A program made the translations under genes and the position numbers. Positions 48,001 through 57,622 of a stretch of 64,000 nt of DNA are shown here, piece after piece. Position 1 is the first letter of the stretch. Each line of letters begins with the position of its first letter. This DNA comes from Paenibacillus sp. FSL R5-0517 (GTDB lineage: Bacteria; Bacillota; Bacilli; Paenibacillales; Paenibacillaceae), in the NCBI RefSeq assembly GCF_037974355.1, contig NZ_CP150235.1, positions 5,580,001 through 5,644,000 of the forward strand, in the 5' to 3' direction. The notes under the pieces are model-generated. The model searched no databases and had not been told where the DNA came from. It worked only from the letters and a program-made list of their open reading frames with translations.

Positions 48001-49299
48001 ATGAATCCACTGGCTGAACAGTTGAACGAAAGTATTCAGACAGGCAGCAGTCACGTCTACTCCATGCTGTCACAGCTTGGCAAAGAAATTTATTTTCCAA
48101 AAGAGGGGATTTTGAGTCAATCTGCTGAAGCAGCAAGCTTGGCCAAGACCCATAATGCCACGATTGGTATCGCCCTGGAGGGTGGTGTGCCGATGCATCT
48201 CCAGGTTATTCAGGAGAAGCTGTCTGCATTCCAGCCAAAGGATCTGTATCCTTACGCTCCACCTGCAGGCAAACCTGAATTGCGGACCGTCTGGAGAGAC
48301 AAGATGCTGAAGGAGACGCCTTCCCTGGAAGGCAAAACATTCGGCAATCCGATTGTAACCAATGCATTAACCCATGGACTAAGTATCGTAGCCGACCTGT
48401 TCACCGATGAAGGGGACGCTGTCATATATCCGGATAAAAACTGGGAAAATTACGAGCTGACCTTCGGCATCCGTCGTCATGGCCAGTTGGTTCATTATCC
48501 CCTGTTCGATGATCAATTGAACTTCAACAGTGACGGTCTGCTTCAGGCGTTGCTTGATCAAAAGGACAAAGGTAAAGCCATCGTGCTGCTCAACTTCCCG
48601 AATAACCCTACAGGTTATACGCCTGGAGCCAAAGAAGCAGATGCCATTGTAAACACGATTCGTCAGGCAGCTGAAGCTGGCGTGAACGTGGTTGCTGTAA
48701 CAGATGATGCGTACTTTGGGCTGTTCTTCGAAGATTCCATTCATGAATCCCTGTTTGGCAAGCTTGCCAACATTCATCCACGTGTGTTGACCGTAAAAGT
48801 GGATGGTGCAACCAAGGAAGAGTTCGTATGGGGCTTCCGCGTTGGATTCATTACGTATGCCCATGAAGATGCAGCCGTTCTGCATGCATTGGAACAAAAA
48901 ACACTCGGTATTATCCGGGCAACGATCTCCAGCGGCCCGCATCCTTCCCAGACTTTTGTATTGGATGCACTCAAAGCACCGGAGTTTGAAGCACAGAAAC
49001 AGGAGAAGTTCGAGATTATGAAAGGCCGCGCCAATAAAGTGAAGGCCATTCTCGATAGCGGAAAGTATGATGATGCATGGGATTATTATCCGTTCAACTC
49101 CGGTTACTTCATGTGCCTGAAGCTGAAAGAAGTTGGCGCTGAAGAACTTCGGAGCCATCTACTTCACAAATACGGCGTGGGTACAATCGCGCTTGGTGAA
49201 GCGGATCTGCGCATCGCATTCTCCTGTATTGAAGAATCCGGATTGGAAGATCTGTATGAAACCGTCTATCGTGGAGTTCAGGATCTGCGGACGACTTAG
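48001..49299 (+). CDS. PLP-dependent class I/II aminotransferase
   Basis: 432 residues with the fold type I aminotransferase core: FPNNPTGYTPG, AVTDDAYFGLFFED and the PLP lysine in VDGATKEEFVWGFRVGF. The C-terminus has YFMCLKL and the Arg region LRIAFSC. The substrate is uncertain; it may be an aromatic or branched amino acid. ATG 48001 has GGAAGG 9 bases upstream, while ATG 47992 directly abuts it. It is a single-gene unit with its own promoter and terminator. Confidence 0.88.
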   Translation: MNPLAEQLNESIQTGSSHVYSMLSQLGKEIYFPKEGILSQSAEAASLAKTHNATIGIALEGGVPMHLQVIQEKLSAFQPKDLYPYAPPAGKPELRTVWRDKMLKETPSLEGKTFGNPIVTNALTHGLSIVADLFTDEGDAVIYPDKNWENYELTFGIRRHGQLVHYPLFDDQLNFNSDGLLQALLDQKDKGKAIVLLNFPNNPTGYTPGAKEADAIVNTIRQAAEAGVNVVAVTDDAYFGLFFEDSIHESLFGKLANIHPRVLTVKVDGATKEEFVWGFRVGFITYAHEDAAVLHALEQKTLGIIRATISSGPHPSQTFVLDALKAPEFEAQKQEKFEIMKGRANKVKAILDSGKYDDAWDYYPFNSGYFMCLKLKEVGAEELRSHLLHKYGVGTIALGEADLRIAFSCIEESGLEDLYETVYRGVQDLRTT

Positions 49300-49331
49300 T
49301 TAAAACAGACCTGAACCCTGAATGATATAAG

Positions 49332-49390
49332 AACCCTCTGTATGCCGGGACGACGTTACATGTCTCCGAATATATAGAGGGTTTTTGGTT
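49332..49390 (+). terminator. Intrinsic terminator after the aminotransferase gene
   Basis: AACCCTCTGTA (49332-49342) pairs with TATAGAGGGTT (49373-49383) with one mismatch, followed by a T-rich tail (TTTGGTTCTTTTT). Confidence 0.8.
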
Positions 49391-49559
49391 CTTTTTGTGT
49401 TTTACAACTCGCCAGATATCACTGCTACACCCGGACAGCTGCCCAAAAGCTCGAAATTCTGGCTTTACCGGGCATCGGCCCAATCAGCCCACCCCCAAGG
49501 CACATAGTATACGATGTACGCAAGGGCGTGCCAAACAACCACTTGAAAGGGGAATGACC

Positions 49560-49685
49560 ATGTCTGGAGTTGAAGATACAAGAGGCGGTTATGGATGCGG
49601 CGGTTACGGAGGATTTACGAACACAGGTGCCATTCTTGTTCTGTTCATCTTGCTCGTTATTATCACGAAATCATTCCTCTGTTAG
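49560..49685 (+). CDS. YjcZ-like small membrane peptide, sporulation-type
   Basis: 41 residues: MSGVEDTRGGYGCGGYGGF, a Gly/Tyr-rich head, then one hydrophobic segment (AILVLFILLVIITKSFLC). This is the plan of the YjcZ family of very small sporulation proteins in Bacillus and Paenibacillus, whose function is unknown. ATG 49560 follows AAAGGGG by 7 bases. An ATG at 49554 in frame is too close. It has its own strong terminator. Confidence 0.8.
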   Translation: MSGVEDTRGGYGCGGYGGFTNTGAILVLFILLVIITKSFLC

Positions 49686-49736
49686 TACTGAATACACACA
49701 CATGCGCGGAGAAGCAAGTGATCTGATGGCAACATG

Positions 49737-49785
49737 AAGAAGGGTATTCCGGGACACAGCCCGGAATACCCTTCTTTGTTGTTCT
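49737..49785 (+). terminator. Intrinsic terminator after the YjcZ-like gene
   Basis: AAGAAGGGTATTCCGGG (49737-49753) pairs perfectly with CCCGGAATACCCTTCTT (49760-49776), 17 bp with a 6-base loop, then TTGTTGTT. Confidence 0.9.
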
Positions 49786-49854
49786 ATTAATGATCACCGT
49801 CCAACTCAACCACCATCTGGGCTGGAGTGAGGTACATTAGGTTCAATCATTCGT

Positions 49855-51072
49855 TCACTCATCTTCCTCTTCCTTCAACCACTTGTTGCCTTGCGAACGG
49901 CGCATAATCACAATCACCAGTATGCCCAAAATAAGGGCTACTCCGGTGACAGTCAGTCCACTCGCTCCGGCAGCCAGCATAGGCAGCCACATGAACAACG
50001 CAGCCAACGCATGTAGATGGAATATGAACCCCAACACCTGAGAACGACGACTCTCTCCCGAGATCGGATAGATCATGATCCAGAACGATTCACTATGACT
50101 GCGGCGCAGCGCACCAAGCTGTACACCTGCAAGCAACAGGAAGAACAGATACACGCCTACACCAAAGTAGCTGCCTGCTGTCCACCAGGATAGTAACATG
50201 CCCAATACAACTAGGCGCAACACGATGGAGAATACTTCGGTTCGAATAAACGTTTTGGTTATTAAGTAACGGTAAGCTTTCCCCGCGTTCCATGGAAGAC
50301 CGCTCCCCCATTTGCTAAGCCAACGACGCGAACTTACTTTCTGTCCGGATGAAGGTACATCCACAAACCAGCCGAGCGTCCGCATCACCCTGCCAGCCTG
50401 CCCCTGCTCCACCTGAATCAGTCGTTCCCACGCTACCCTATGTTTCACCGGTATACGCAAGGCGACGATATAGACGACAGCCAGTAACAGCAGGAACCAT
50501 ACGCTGCGCTGTGGTGGTTGCCACAGCCATGCGCCAACCGCCAGCACTGCCAGAGCCCAACGCAAGAGACGATATGCTCTTGATGCCCCGACCTGAACCA
50601 TTCTTAGCTCTTGCCATGCTCCATAACTGGACAGCCCTTTCCACAGCAGCAGGAATACGATGAACCAGCCAAATGGCCGTGCATCCAGATCTGCTCTAAC
50701 ATAGAGAGGCCACAGTGTAACAAACACAAGCAGCAGACCCAGACTTTTATAGATGATGCCCCGGGCAAAGCTGTTCTTCAAATATTCCTGCATCCGGTAT
50801 TCCTGTGGTCGCAGGAACACAATATCTGCCGGAAGCAGATATGTACGATAACTGCTAAACAGCACCAGTGGCGCGAGCAGTAACAATGCAATCCAGCGAA
50901 TCGGGAATTCTGCGGGAATGTTCTGAACAAACGATGTATACCAGGCGGAGAACGCAATGACGAGAAATAAAAAGACCATAGCTACACCGCTCTGGATGAC
51001 ATATCCCAGATAAGGAAGAATTCCGTTCCAGAATCCTGTGCGTCTTTGCTTCCATAGCAGCTTGAGATCCAT
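49855..51072 (-). CDS. ecsB: ABC transporter membrane protein, EcsB family
   Basis: 405 residues with about eight to ten hydrophobic segments, starting MDLKLLWKQRRTGFWNG. It is the membrane partner of EcsA. In B. subtilis the Ecs transporter affects protein secretion, competence and intramembrane proteolysis; its substrate is not known. It overlaps or abuts the ecsA stop. ATG 51072 is placed 7 bases after an AGGG, while a TTG at 51078 lies too close. The C-terminus is acidic (EEEDE). Confidence 0.85.
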   Translation of the reverse strand: MDLKLLWKQRRTGFWNGILPYLGYVIQSGVAMVFLFLVIAFSAWYTSFVQNIPAEFPIRWIALLLLAPLVLFSSYRTYLLPADIVFLRPQEYRMQEYLKNSFARGIIYKSLGLLLVFVTLWPLYVRADLDARPFGWFIVFLLLWKGLSSYGAWQELRMVQVGASRAYRLLRWALAVLAVGAWLWQPPQRSVWFLLLLAVVYIVALRIPVKHRVAWERLIQVEQGQAGRVMRTLGWFVDVPSSGQKVSSRRWLSKWGSGLPWNAGKAYRYLITKTFIRTEVFSIVLRLVVLGMLLSWWTAGSYFGVGVYLFFLLLAGVQLGALRRSHSESFWIMIYPISGESRRSQVLGFIFHLHALAALFMWLPMLAAGASGLTVTGVALILGILVIVIMRRSQGNKWLKEEEDE

Positions 51073-51074
51073 GC

Positions 51075-51827
51075 TCAATCCCTGCCTTGTACTAGGGAAT
51101 AGAACATGTGCTCCAGCGTGGCATCCGATTCCCCGAATTGAAGGCGCAATTCATTCAATGTCCCTTGAGCAATCACCTGTCCGCGGTGCAGAACAATAAA
51201 ACGGTCACAATAATTTTCAATCGTGGACAGAATGTGTGAACTCAGCAGGATGGATGATCCCGAAGCTTTCATCTCAAGCATAAAATCAAGCAAGGAGCGA
51301 ATACCCAGCGGGTCCAGCCCCAGAAAAGGCTCATCAATAATGTACAGTGGCGGTCCTGCCACAAAAGCACACATAATCATGACCTTTTGCCGCATGCCCT
51401 TGGACAGGTGAGTCGACAGACTTGTACTTTTTTCATTCATACGGAATAATTGCAGTAATTTCTCCGTACGTTGCTTGAAGTCAGCCTCCGACACATTGTA
51501 CGCTCTTGCCGTAAACTCCAGGTGCTCCATTACCGTCATCTCATCATACAGTTCAGGTGATTCCGGTACGAATGCCATGGCCGATTGATAGATCTGGGCA
51601 TCCTCGTCCCGCTTCTTGCCCATCACTCGTACTTCACCCTGTTGAGGTGTCATCAAGCCGAGAATATGTTTCATGGTTGTACTTTTGCCAGCACCGTTTA
51701 AGCCGATTAGTCCAACCATCTCTCCACGTCCGACTTCCAGATCGATACCGTGAAGGACCGGCCGTTTGGCACTATAACCTCCGCTTAGCCCGCTGATTTG
51801 CAGAACAGGCGATTGAACATTTTCCAT
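51075..51827 (-). CDS. ecsA: ABC transporter ATPase, EcsA family
   Basis: 250 residues: Walker A GLNGAGKST, signature HLSKGMRQK (the LSxGM variant usual in this group), Walker B LYIIDEPFLGLDP and the switch region LLSSHIL. It powers EcsB. ecsB follows immediately, giving an ecsAB operon. The DEAD-box helicase gene ends 28 bp upstream on the same strand, with no terminator seen, so read-through is possible. Confidence 0.88.
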   Translation of the reverse strand: MENVQSPVLQISGLSGGYSAKRPVLHGIDLEVGRGEMVGLIGLNGAGKSTTMKHILGLMTPQQGEVRVMGKKRDEDAQIYQSAMAFVPESPELYDEMTVMEHLEFTARAYNVSEADFKQRTEKLLQLFRMNEKSTSLSTHLSKGMRQKVMIMCAFVAGPPLYIIDEPFLGLDPLGIRSLLDFMLEMKASGSSILLSSHILSTIENYCDRFIVLHRGQVIAQGTLNELRLQFGESDATLEHMFYSLVQGRD

Positions 51828-51854
51828 CTATTCCTGCACCCCTTTCGTCAGATT

Positions 51855-53228
51855 CTATTCTTCGGAGCGTGGCGTTTTGTCTTTACTCCACTTGGGTGCT
51901 CCCTTGTTTTTACGATCCTGATCTCGCTCCGTGCGTCCTGTATTGCCAGCAGGTTTGCTGCCCGATGGACGCGAATTGGAAATCGTAGCTCGGGTACCGC
52001 CATTGCGGCTGCCCTGACCTGGTTTACGATCTCTGGATTGTCCTGGTTTTCTGGAGAACGAATGTCCCTCCGGGCGCGTATCCGGACGCGGATCAGCCTC
52101 CAATACTTTACCGCCGAAGAGTACACGTTCTGACAGTTCGATTCCAAGCTCGCGAGCGAATTTGCGCATAATGAAAATCTGAGTTTCATCCACAATGGAG
52201 AGTACAATACCCGAACGTCCCATTCGGCCTGTACGACCTGCGCGGTGAACATAGTGCTCCGAATCAAAGGCAGGGTCATAGTTAATGACCATTGGCAATC
52301 CTTCGATATCCAGTCCTCTGGCAGCGACTTCGCTGGCAATCAGCAATTGCAGTTTGCCATTACGGAAGGCAGACAATACGTTACTTCGGGTCACTTTGTC
52401 AGCATCCCCATACAGTGCAGCAGCGGACAAGCCCAGATGATTCATTTTTGCTTCCACTTCACCAATATCTTCGGTTGCATTCACAAATACGATTGCGCGA
52501 TCCGGATTATACTGTCTAACCAGACGACGCAGCATGTCGATTTTGTTACGGTTTTCTTCTACAAAATAATAATGCTCAAGGCCCGCAGCCGTAGCGCGAT
52601 CCGGTTCGATTCCGATCTGAACAGGCTCTTTCATCTCACGCTTCGCGAGTCCAGCCGTATGCTCATCAATCGTTGCGGACAGGAAGATCAACTGACGGTC
52701 CCGCAATGCGCTTTTGAGTACAAAGTTTACGTCACTTACGCCACCAAGTTGGAACACTTGGTCCGCTTCATCGATAACAATCGTAGAGACGTTGTGCATT
52801 TTCAGTTTTTTGAGTGTAATCAATTCCTTCAGTCGTCCCGGTGTGCCCACAACCAATTGTGGATGCTCACGCAGCTTCTCGATCTGACGTTTTGCCGCCG
52901 CGCCACCAATCAGACCCAATACACCAATTTTGCGTTCTTCCCCGTAGCGCTGTGCCTCACGTACAATCTGCATCGCCAGCTCTTGTGTAGGTGCAATAAC
53001 GAGTTTCTGCGTACCTTTGACATCCATTTTGATGGATTGTAGCATTGGCAGGAGATATGCCAGCGTTTTCCCTGTTCCCGTCTGGGATTTGGATACAACA
53101 TCCCGGCCTTCCAGAATAACTGGTATGGTCTGAGCCTGTACAGGTGAAGGTTCGTTAATGCCATGTTTCGCCAAAACGGCCTCCAGATCCTGTTCCACGC
53201 CAATTGAAGCAAATGTTTGATTCGTCAT
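51855..53228 (-). CDS. DEAD-box ATP-dependent RNA helicase
   Basis: 457 residues with all core motifs: Q-motif region (FASIGV... PSPVQAQTIP), Walker A SQTGTGKT, PTQELA, DEAD box IDEADQVF, SAT in FLSATID, and HRAGRTGRMGRSG. The C-terminal 90 residues are a basic Arg/Gly/Ser-rich tail that probably adds RNA binding. It resembles the smaller Bacillus helicases of the YfmL/CshC group that act in ribosome assembly or mRNA turnover; the exact orthologue is not fixed. ATG 53228 follows AAAGGA by 9 bases. Confidence 0.9.
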   Translation of the reverse strand: MTNQTFASIGVEQDLEAVLAKHGINEPSPVQAQTIPVILEGRDVVSKSQTGTGKTLAYLLPMLQSIKMDVKGTQKLVIAPTQELAMQIVREAQRYGEERKIGVLGLIGGAAAKRQIEKLREHPQLVVGTPGRLKELITLKKLKMHNVSTIVIDEADQVFQLGGVSDVNFVLKSALRDRQLIFLSATIDEHTAGLAKREMKEPVQIGIEPDRATAAGLEHYYFVEENRNKIDMLRRLVRQYNPDRAIVFVNATEDIGEVEAKMNHLGLSAAALYGDADKVTRSNVLSAFRNGKLQLLIASEVAARGLDIEGLPMVINYDPAFDSEHYVHRAGRTGRMGRSGIVLSIVDETQIFIMRKFARELGIELSERVLFGGKVLEADPRPDTRPEGHSFSRKPGQSRDRKPGQGSRNGGTRATISNSRPSGSKPAGNTGRTERDQDRKNKGAPKWSKDKTPRSEE

Positions 53229-53262
53229 GTATGTCCATCCTTTTAAATTATTCATTTTGATG

Positions 53263-53494
53263 TTATATAAGTTCAACTAATCATTATTTACACTGACACT
53301 TCGAGGACAGAACAACCTTCCGATCACTGTTATCCCCAGCTTTTTTTGATTCCTTTTTTAAAAGGAAAAATCCGTTGATAAAGGTGAAGCGTATGCTTCC
53401 GATGCAGCTTTCTTTCAGAAAGCTTTTAGCTTCGCTTCTTCAGGTTATTTCTGTCCTCTCCGTTATTGTGTAAATGTTAGTTGAACATATAAGT
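53263..53494. repeat. Palindromic MITE-like element, copy E
   Basis: About 230 bp upstream of the helicase gene. Ends: TATAAGTTCAACTAATCATT...TTTACAC on the left and GTGTAAATGTTAGTTGAACATATAAG on the right. The core is TTATCCCC on one side and GTTGATAA on the other. It contains one copy of the AGCTTTCTTTCAGAAAGCT hairpin module next to GCGTATGCTTCCGATGC. Confidence 0.85.
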
Positions 53495-53598
53495 TGCTTG
53501 TACGGATATAACCGAAGCCTGTCATCACATTACCTTTCATTATATGCGAAAAAAGCCCGTGTACCAAATCTTATTCCAGGATTGTATGTAAACACGCC

Positions 53599-53630
53599 AA
53601 AAAAAAGAAAAGCCCCTCGGCGGAGCCTTT
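53599..53630 (-). terminator. Intrinsic terminator of the SDR gene
   Basis: On the minus strand AAAGGCTCC and GGGGCTTTT form a 9-bp stem (two G-U pairs) with a 5-base loop, followed by TTTTCTTTTTTTT. It lies 34 bp past the SDR stop. Confidence 0.82.
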
Positions 53631-53663
53631 CTCTCATCCCGTATATGATGCCTCGTATCACAT

Positions 53664-54437
53664 TTACTTCTGATTCATTACACCGTGCGACAATCGATCT
53701 GCAAGACGAGGAAATAGCTGGTACAGCCATATGCCAGCAGAAGCAAGTCTTGGCAGATTCACTTCTTCCTTGCGCTTTTTCATTGCCCGAATCATATGAC
53801 CCGCAACATCTTCCGGTTTCAACATCATCCAACGTACATTATTCACATAATTGCCAGATGGGTCAGCCCGTTGGAAGAATGGTGTATCAATCGGACCTGG
53901 ATTAATCGTTGTCACCATGACGCCGGTCTTGCGAAGCTCTTGACGAAGCGCATTACTAAATCCGAGCACAGCATGTTTCGTTGCTGTATAGGAAGCGGAT
54001 TTGGCTGTACCGATTTTGCCAGCCATCGAGGCCACGTTCACGATCTGACCTTTGCCCCGTTCCAGCATTTGTGGAAGCACTGCTTTGGTGCAGCGGACAA
54101 TGCCCATGTAATTCACGTCCATCATCTCATCGAATTCCTGTACAGACATCTCCGTCATTACCGCGAATTTCCCGTAACCAGCGTTGTTCAACAAAATGTC
54201 GATTCGTCCGTATTTATGCAATATTGCCTCCACAGCTGCCTGAACCTGCTCACTATCCGTAACATCAAGTGTGAGTAATTCATGCGGCCCTTTCAGCGAA
54301 GCACCAATCTCTTCCAACTTGTCCCGCGAACGGGCAGCCAGAATCGGGATGGCTCCTTCTTCTATCAGCATCTGCGCACACAGCGCACCGATACCACTCG
54401 ATGCACCTGTAATAAACACTACCTGGTCTTTCAGCAT
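53664..54437 (-). CDS. Short-chain dehydrogenase/reductase
   Basis: 257 residues of the classical SDR family: TGASSGIG cofactor loop (8-15), NNAGYG, a catalytic Ser in NVASMAG and the YTATK active site, then NPGPIDTPFF. It uses NAD(P)H to reduce or oxidise a small carbonyl compound that cannot be deduced. The C-terminal hydrophobic patch (GIWLYQLFPRLADRL) resembles membrane-associated YqjQ-like SDRs. ATG 54437 follows GGAGG by 9 bases; the longer frame to 54482 is unsupported. Confidence 0.88.
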   Translation of the reverse strand: MLKDQVVFITGASSGIGALCAQMLIEEGAIPILAARSRDKLEEIGASLKGPHELLTLDVTDSEQVQAAVEAILHKYGRIDILLNNAGYGKFAVMTEMSVQEFDEMMDVNYMGIVRCTKAVLPQMLERGKGQIVNVASMAGKIGTAKSASYTATKHAVLGFSNALRQELRKTGVMVTTINPGPIDTPFFQRADPSGNYVNNVRWMMLKPEDVAGHMIRAMKKRKEEVNLPRLASAGIWLYQLFPRLADRLSHGVMNQK

Positions 54438-54493
54438 ACCCGATGTCCTCCCGTATTGAACACATATTGCCTCTTGAGGCATATGGCTCTATT

Positions 54494-54952
54494 CTACGAG
54501 ATCATGACCTGAATATCCATCTCACCAATGCCATCCATCAGCAAAGGAATGCTCAGTGCTTTTGTTGCACTAAATGTGGTCAGATGTTCGGACTTCATCA
54601 CTTGTGGAGGTGTAATATCAACTACAACACCCTGGTTCGACAGGATGGTGCTGGCATTACCACTGATCATATTACCCAGTTCCGAAATTGCACTTTTGCT
54701 CATTTCATCCATCTCTGTAATGACAAAACCGCCCATCATTGCAGATACAATTTTCAATGCAACTTGTTCATTGATTCCAAATACTATGTTTCCGCTAAGT
54801 TGTCCAGTCATTCCAATCACGATCCAGACATGGTCTGCAATGAACTCTACATTTTTCACGCCAAGACTCCCGGTGGAAGGCGAAACCTGGATGAGCTGTT
54901 CGAATACGTTCCGTGCCGATTCCAGGAAAGGATTAATCACTTCCGCTTTCAC
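54494..54952 (-). CDS. cheX: CheX-type chemotaxis phosphatase
   Basis: 152 residues with the CheX/CheC fold. The central segment MSKSAISELGNMISGNAS matches the conserved E-x-x-N phosphatase motif that acts on CheY-P. MKAEVINPFLESARNVFEQ is the usual opening. It would reset flagellar signalling. It starts with GTG 54952, 9 bases after GGGGG. No other chemotaxis gene is nearby. Confidence 0.88.
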   Translation of the reverse strand: MKAEVINPFLESARNVFEQLIQVSPSTGSLGVKNVEFIADHVWIVIGMTGQLSGNIVFGINEQVALKIVSAMMGGFVITEMDEMSKSAISELGNMISGNASTILSNQGVVVDITPPQVMKSEHLTTFSATKALSIPLLMDGIGEMDIQVMIS

Positions 54953-55408
54953 TGTCTATGTCCCCCTCACACTGGGTTATTGGTCACACACCAAAAGTCC
55001 CATATTCATTAAATTTATTATACTTTATCACGTACAAGAATTCATTAAGAATTCGTTAAATCATGTGTACTATAATTTATCGTCATCCGTGGGGCAAATG
55101 TTTATAGCTGATTCTAGCGAATAAACGGAGCTTTTCACTTCTTTTGAAGAAAGCATTTCGATCATCGTGCGTGGTAAAAGGCATTTAGGACTTTATTACT
55201 GCTTTTTCATAACTGTTAAAAAAATCAAATTCTTGTATTCACGTTTTTTTCACAGTCTCTTGAACTACTTTTACTCCCGATAATTCCCTTCATTGCTCTG
55301 CTGTCCTGAATCACCTATAATTTAAGATAACGGAACAATAACCAGTTACGGGATTTCATCACACCACATCTACATATCGAAGATACTTTTCCTGCAAGGA
55401 GGCCACCT
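54953..55408. other. Divergent intergenic region between cheX and a LysR gene
   Basis: About 455 bp, AT-rich. It includes a weak dyad (ATAACGGAAC...CCAGTTAC near 55327-55349) that could be a LysR site. No gene, repeat element or riboswitch was recognised. Confidence 0.3.
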
Positions 55409-56311
55409 ATGAACATAAGCCAACTGGAGACACTAATTACCATTTCCAAAACGATGAGCTTCCGCAAAGCGGGTGAACTTCTCAACTTGACTCAGCCTGC
55501 CGTCTCAGCCCAGATCAAAAGCCTCGAAGACGAATTCAGCACCGTTCTTGTGGATCGTAACCAACCCGTTACCCTCACAGACCGTGGACAGGTATTTCTG
55601 GAACATGCTGAACGGATGCTCGACATCGTTGATGAGTTGAAACAAAAATTATCTGATCTCGATGAAACGCCTCAGGGACGGATTGTGTTAGGCACAACGA
55701 CTTCCATTGCTATTCAGATCTTGCCAAGGGTGTTATCCTATTTCCAAGATCAATTCCCGCTCATCAAAACCAGTATTCAATCCCTTCCTTCATCACAGAT
55801 CTATACCCAGGTCGAAAATGGTCTGGTTGATATTGGTATCGGTTATCTCACGGAGCGTAATCCCAACCTGAATACGTCTGTGCTGTACTATGACACATTT
55901 GAACTCGTGGTATCTCCTTCCCACCCGTTGGCGAAGAAAAAACATGCTGCAGTGGATGTACTCCGGAGCACTCCATTGATTCTGCTGTCTCCTGATACCG
56001 TAGGGCGACGATTTACGGAAACCATTTTCAAGAAACATAATATTGAACCCAATATTGTAATGGAGTTGTCCAGCAGCGAAGAAGTGAAACGGATGGTCGA
56101 AATTGATCTCGGGGCAGCTGTCATCTCCAAACAATCTGTTGCGCATGAGTTGCGTCAAGGTACATTGCGTATGATACCCTTAAGTGAGCTGGAGGTCAGT
56201 CATCCTGTTGGTGTCATCTATAAGTCCAGCCGGTACCTCAACTCCGCGATGCAGCAATTCATAAGTGACCTCAAAGGCATGCCGGAAACCCAATTCATCA
56301 GTTCAGAATGA
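55409..56311 (+). CDS. LysR-family transcriptional regulator
   Basis: 300 residues: winged helix-turn-helix at 1-65 (FRKAGELLNLTQPAVSAQIKSLE) and an effector-binding domain. It is followed 30 bp later by a PHP-domain phosphatase gene on the same strand. SD AAGGAGG precedes ATG 55409. The effector and targets are unknown. Confidence 0.87.
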   Translation: MNISQLETLITISKTMSFRKAGELLNLTQPAVSAQIKSLEDEFSTVLVDRNQPVTLTDRGQVFLEHAERMLDIVDELKQKLSDLDETPQGRIVLGTTTSIAIQILPRVLSYFQDQFPLIKTSIQSLPSSQIYTQVENGLVDIGIGYLTERNPNLNTSVLYYDTFELVVSPSHPLAKKKHAAVDVLRSTPLILLSPDTVGRRFTETIFKKHNIEPNIVMELSSSEEVKRMVEIDLGAAVISKQSVAHELRQGTLRMIPLSELEVSHPVGVIYKSSRYLNSAMQQFISDLKGMPETQFISSE

Positions 56312-56341
56312 CAATGAGCCATGAGAAAGGAAGGATTCCAT

Positions 56342-57151
56342 ATGAAATTTGATCTTCATACCCATCATTTTCGTTGTGGTCACGCAGACGGCAACATCCG
56401 CGATTATATAGAGGCAGGTATTAAGGCAGGGCTTCAGGCCATCGGGATCTCGGATCATACGCCATACTTTGGCAGTGAGCTTGAGCAGGCATTTCCACGG
56501 ATCGCAATGGGCAAGTCTGAATTGCAGCATTATGTGAAAGAAGTCCTTGCTCTGAAAGAGGAGTACGCTGGTAAAATCGATGTGTTACTCGGCATTGAAT
56601 CGGATTACTTCCCTGTTCATGCAGAATTGTACCGTACCACACTGGGACAGTATCCTTTTGACTATATTATTGGTTCCGTTCATCATACCGAGGATGTAAG
56701 CATCTTCAACAAAACGCGGTGGAACGGACTGAGCGATGCTCGCAAAGTTGAAGTGAAAGAGAGCTATTATTCATTAATCCGGCAATCGGCACGCAGCGGC
56801 ATGTTCCAGATTCTTGGACACATTGACGCGATGAAAGGAAATTATCCACCGTTCTCCGAAATTATTGCGGATCAGGCCATTGATGAAACGTTGCAGGTCA
56901 TTGCAGAATCCAATGTAGCGATCGAAATTAACACATCTGGCAAAACCAAACTCAGCGGTGGCTGGTACCCTTCAGATGCCATTCTGGAACGCGCCCATCA
57001 TTATGGGGTGAAGGTGACTTTTGGATCGGACGCTCATAAACCACAGCGGGTTGCAGATGAGCTGGATGATGTTCGTACACGTCTGCTGGAGATCGGATTC
57101 ACTGAATGGGTGTATTTTAAGCAGAAACAGATGCAGGTTGTATCACTGTAA
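56342..57151 (+). CDS. PHP-domain phosphatase, histidinol-phosphatase (HisK/HisJ) family
   Basis: 269 residues. The metal-binding motifs of the PHP fold are HTHHFRCGHADG near the N-terminus, ISDHTPY, GSVHHTED, ILGHIDAMKG and GSDAHKP at the end. HisK-type enzymes convert histidinol phosphate to histidinol. Outside a his operon the function could be on another phosphate ester. ATG 56342 follows AAAGGAAGGA; an ATG at 56321 is less well placed. A strong terminator follows. Confidence 0.85.
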   Translation: MKFDLHTHHFRCGHADGNIRDYIEAGIKAGLQAIGISDHTPYFGSELEQAFPRIAMGKSELQHYVKEVLALKEEYAGKIDVLLGIESDYFPVHAELYRTTLGQYPFDYIIGSVHHTEDVSIFNKTRWNGLSDARKVEVKESYYSLIRQSARSGMFQILGHIDAMKGNYPPFSEIIADQAIDETLQVIAESNVAIEINTSGKTKLSGGWYPSDAILERAHHYGVKVTFGSDAHKPQRVADELDDVRTRLLEIGFTEWVYFKQKQMQVVSL

Positions 57152-57170
57152 AAAATATAGAACCACAGGT

Positions 57171-57211
57171 AACCCCCACAGCGCGCTTGTTTACGCCGTG
57201 GGGGTTTTGTA
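57171..57211 (+). terminator. Intrinsic terminator after the PHP phosphatase gene
   Basis: AACCCCCACAGCG (57171-57183) pairs with CGCCGTGGGGGTT (57194-57206), 12 of 13 positions, followed by TTGT. Confidence 0.85.
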
Positions 57212-57217
57212 TTGCCC

Positions 57218-57449
57218 TATATAAGGAAATATAATTAAATTTTACACGATAACGAAGAGGACTGAATAACGTGAAGAAGCGAAGCGGTCGCCTAAAAGCT
57301 TTCTGAAAGAAAGCTGCATCGGAAGCATACGCTATCAACAGATTTACCCTTTTCAAAAGGAAATCAAAAAACCTGGGGATAACAGTGATCGGAAAGTTAT
57401 TCTGTCATCGGAGTAGCCAGTGTAAATACCCCATAGTTAACTTATATGG
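57218..57449. repeat. Palindromic MITE-like element, copy F
   Basis: About 230 bp, reversed relative to copy E. It carries TTTTACACGATAACG, one copy of the AAAGCTTTCTGAAAGAAAGCT module with CGGAAGCATACGCTATC, the core CTGGGGATAACAGTGATCGG, and ends CAGTGTAAAT...AGTTAACTTATATGG. The outer ends are more diverged than in A and E. Confidence 0.8.
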
Positions 57450-57451
57450 AC

Positions 57452-57480
57452 AAAAAAAATGAACCCGCTCGCGCGGGTCC
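57452..57480 (-). terminator. Intrinsic terminator of the GNAT gene
   Basis: On the minus strand ACCCGC, GCGA, GCGGGT then TCATTTTTTTT. It lies next to repeat copy F, about 145 bp past the GNAT stop codon. Confidence 0.75.
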
Positions 57481-57622
57481 CAACAGCATTATCTATTATC
57501 AAAAAGGGGGTCATGAGATAAGTTTACCCCCTGTCTGTTAGAGTTCAATTGCAGCTATATTTCAATTGTGTAACAAATGATTGAAGTTCGATTCTTTCAC
57601 GTTTTACTACTCTTACTCTATG

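Noticed and set aside
48379-49158. Long minus-strand frame inside the aminotransferase gene
   Set aside because: It is the shadow of a well-supported coding frame with PLP motifs. The shadow product has no sensible features.
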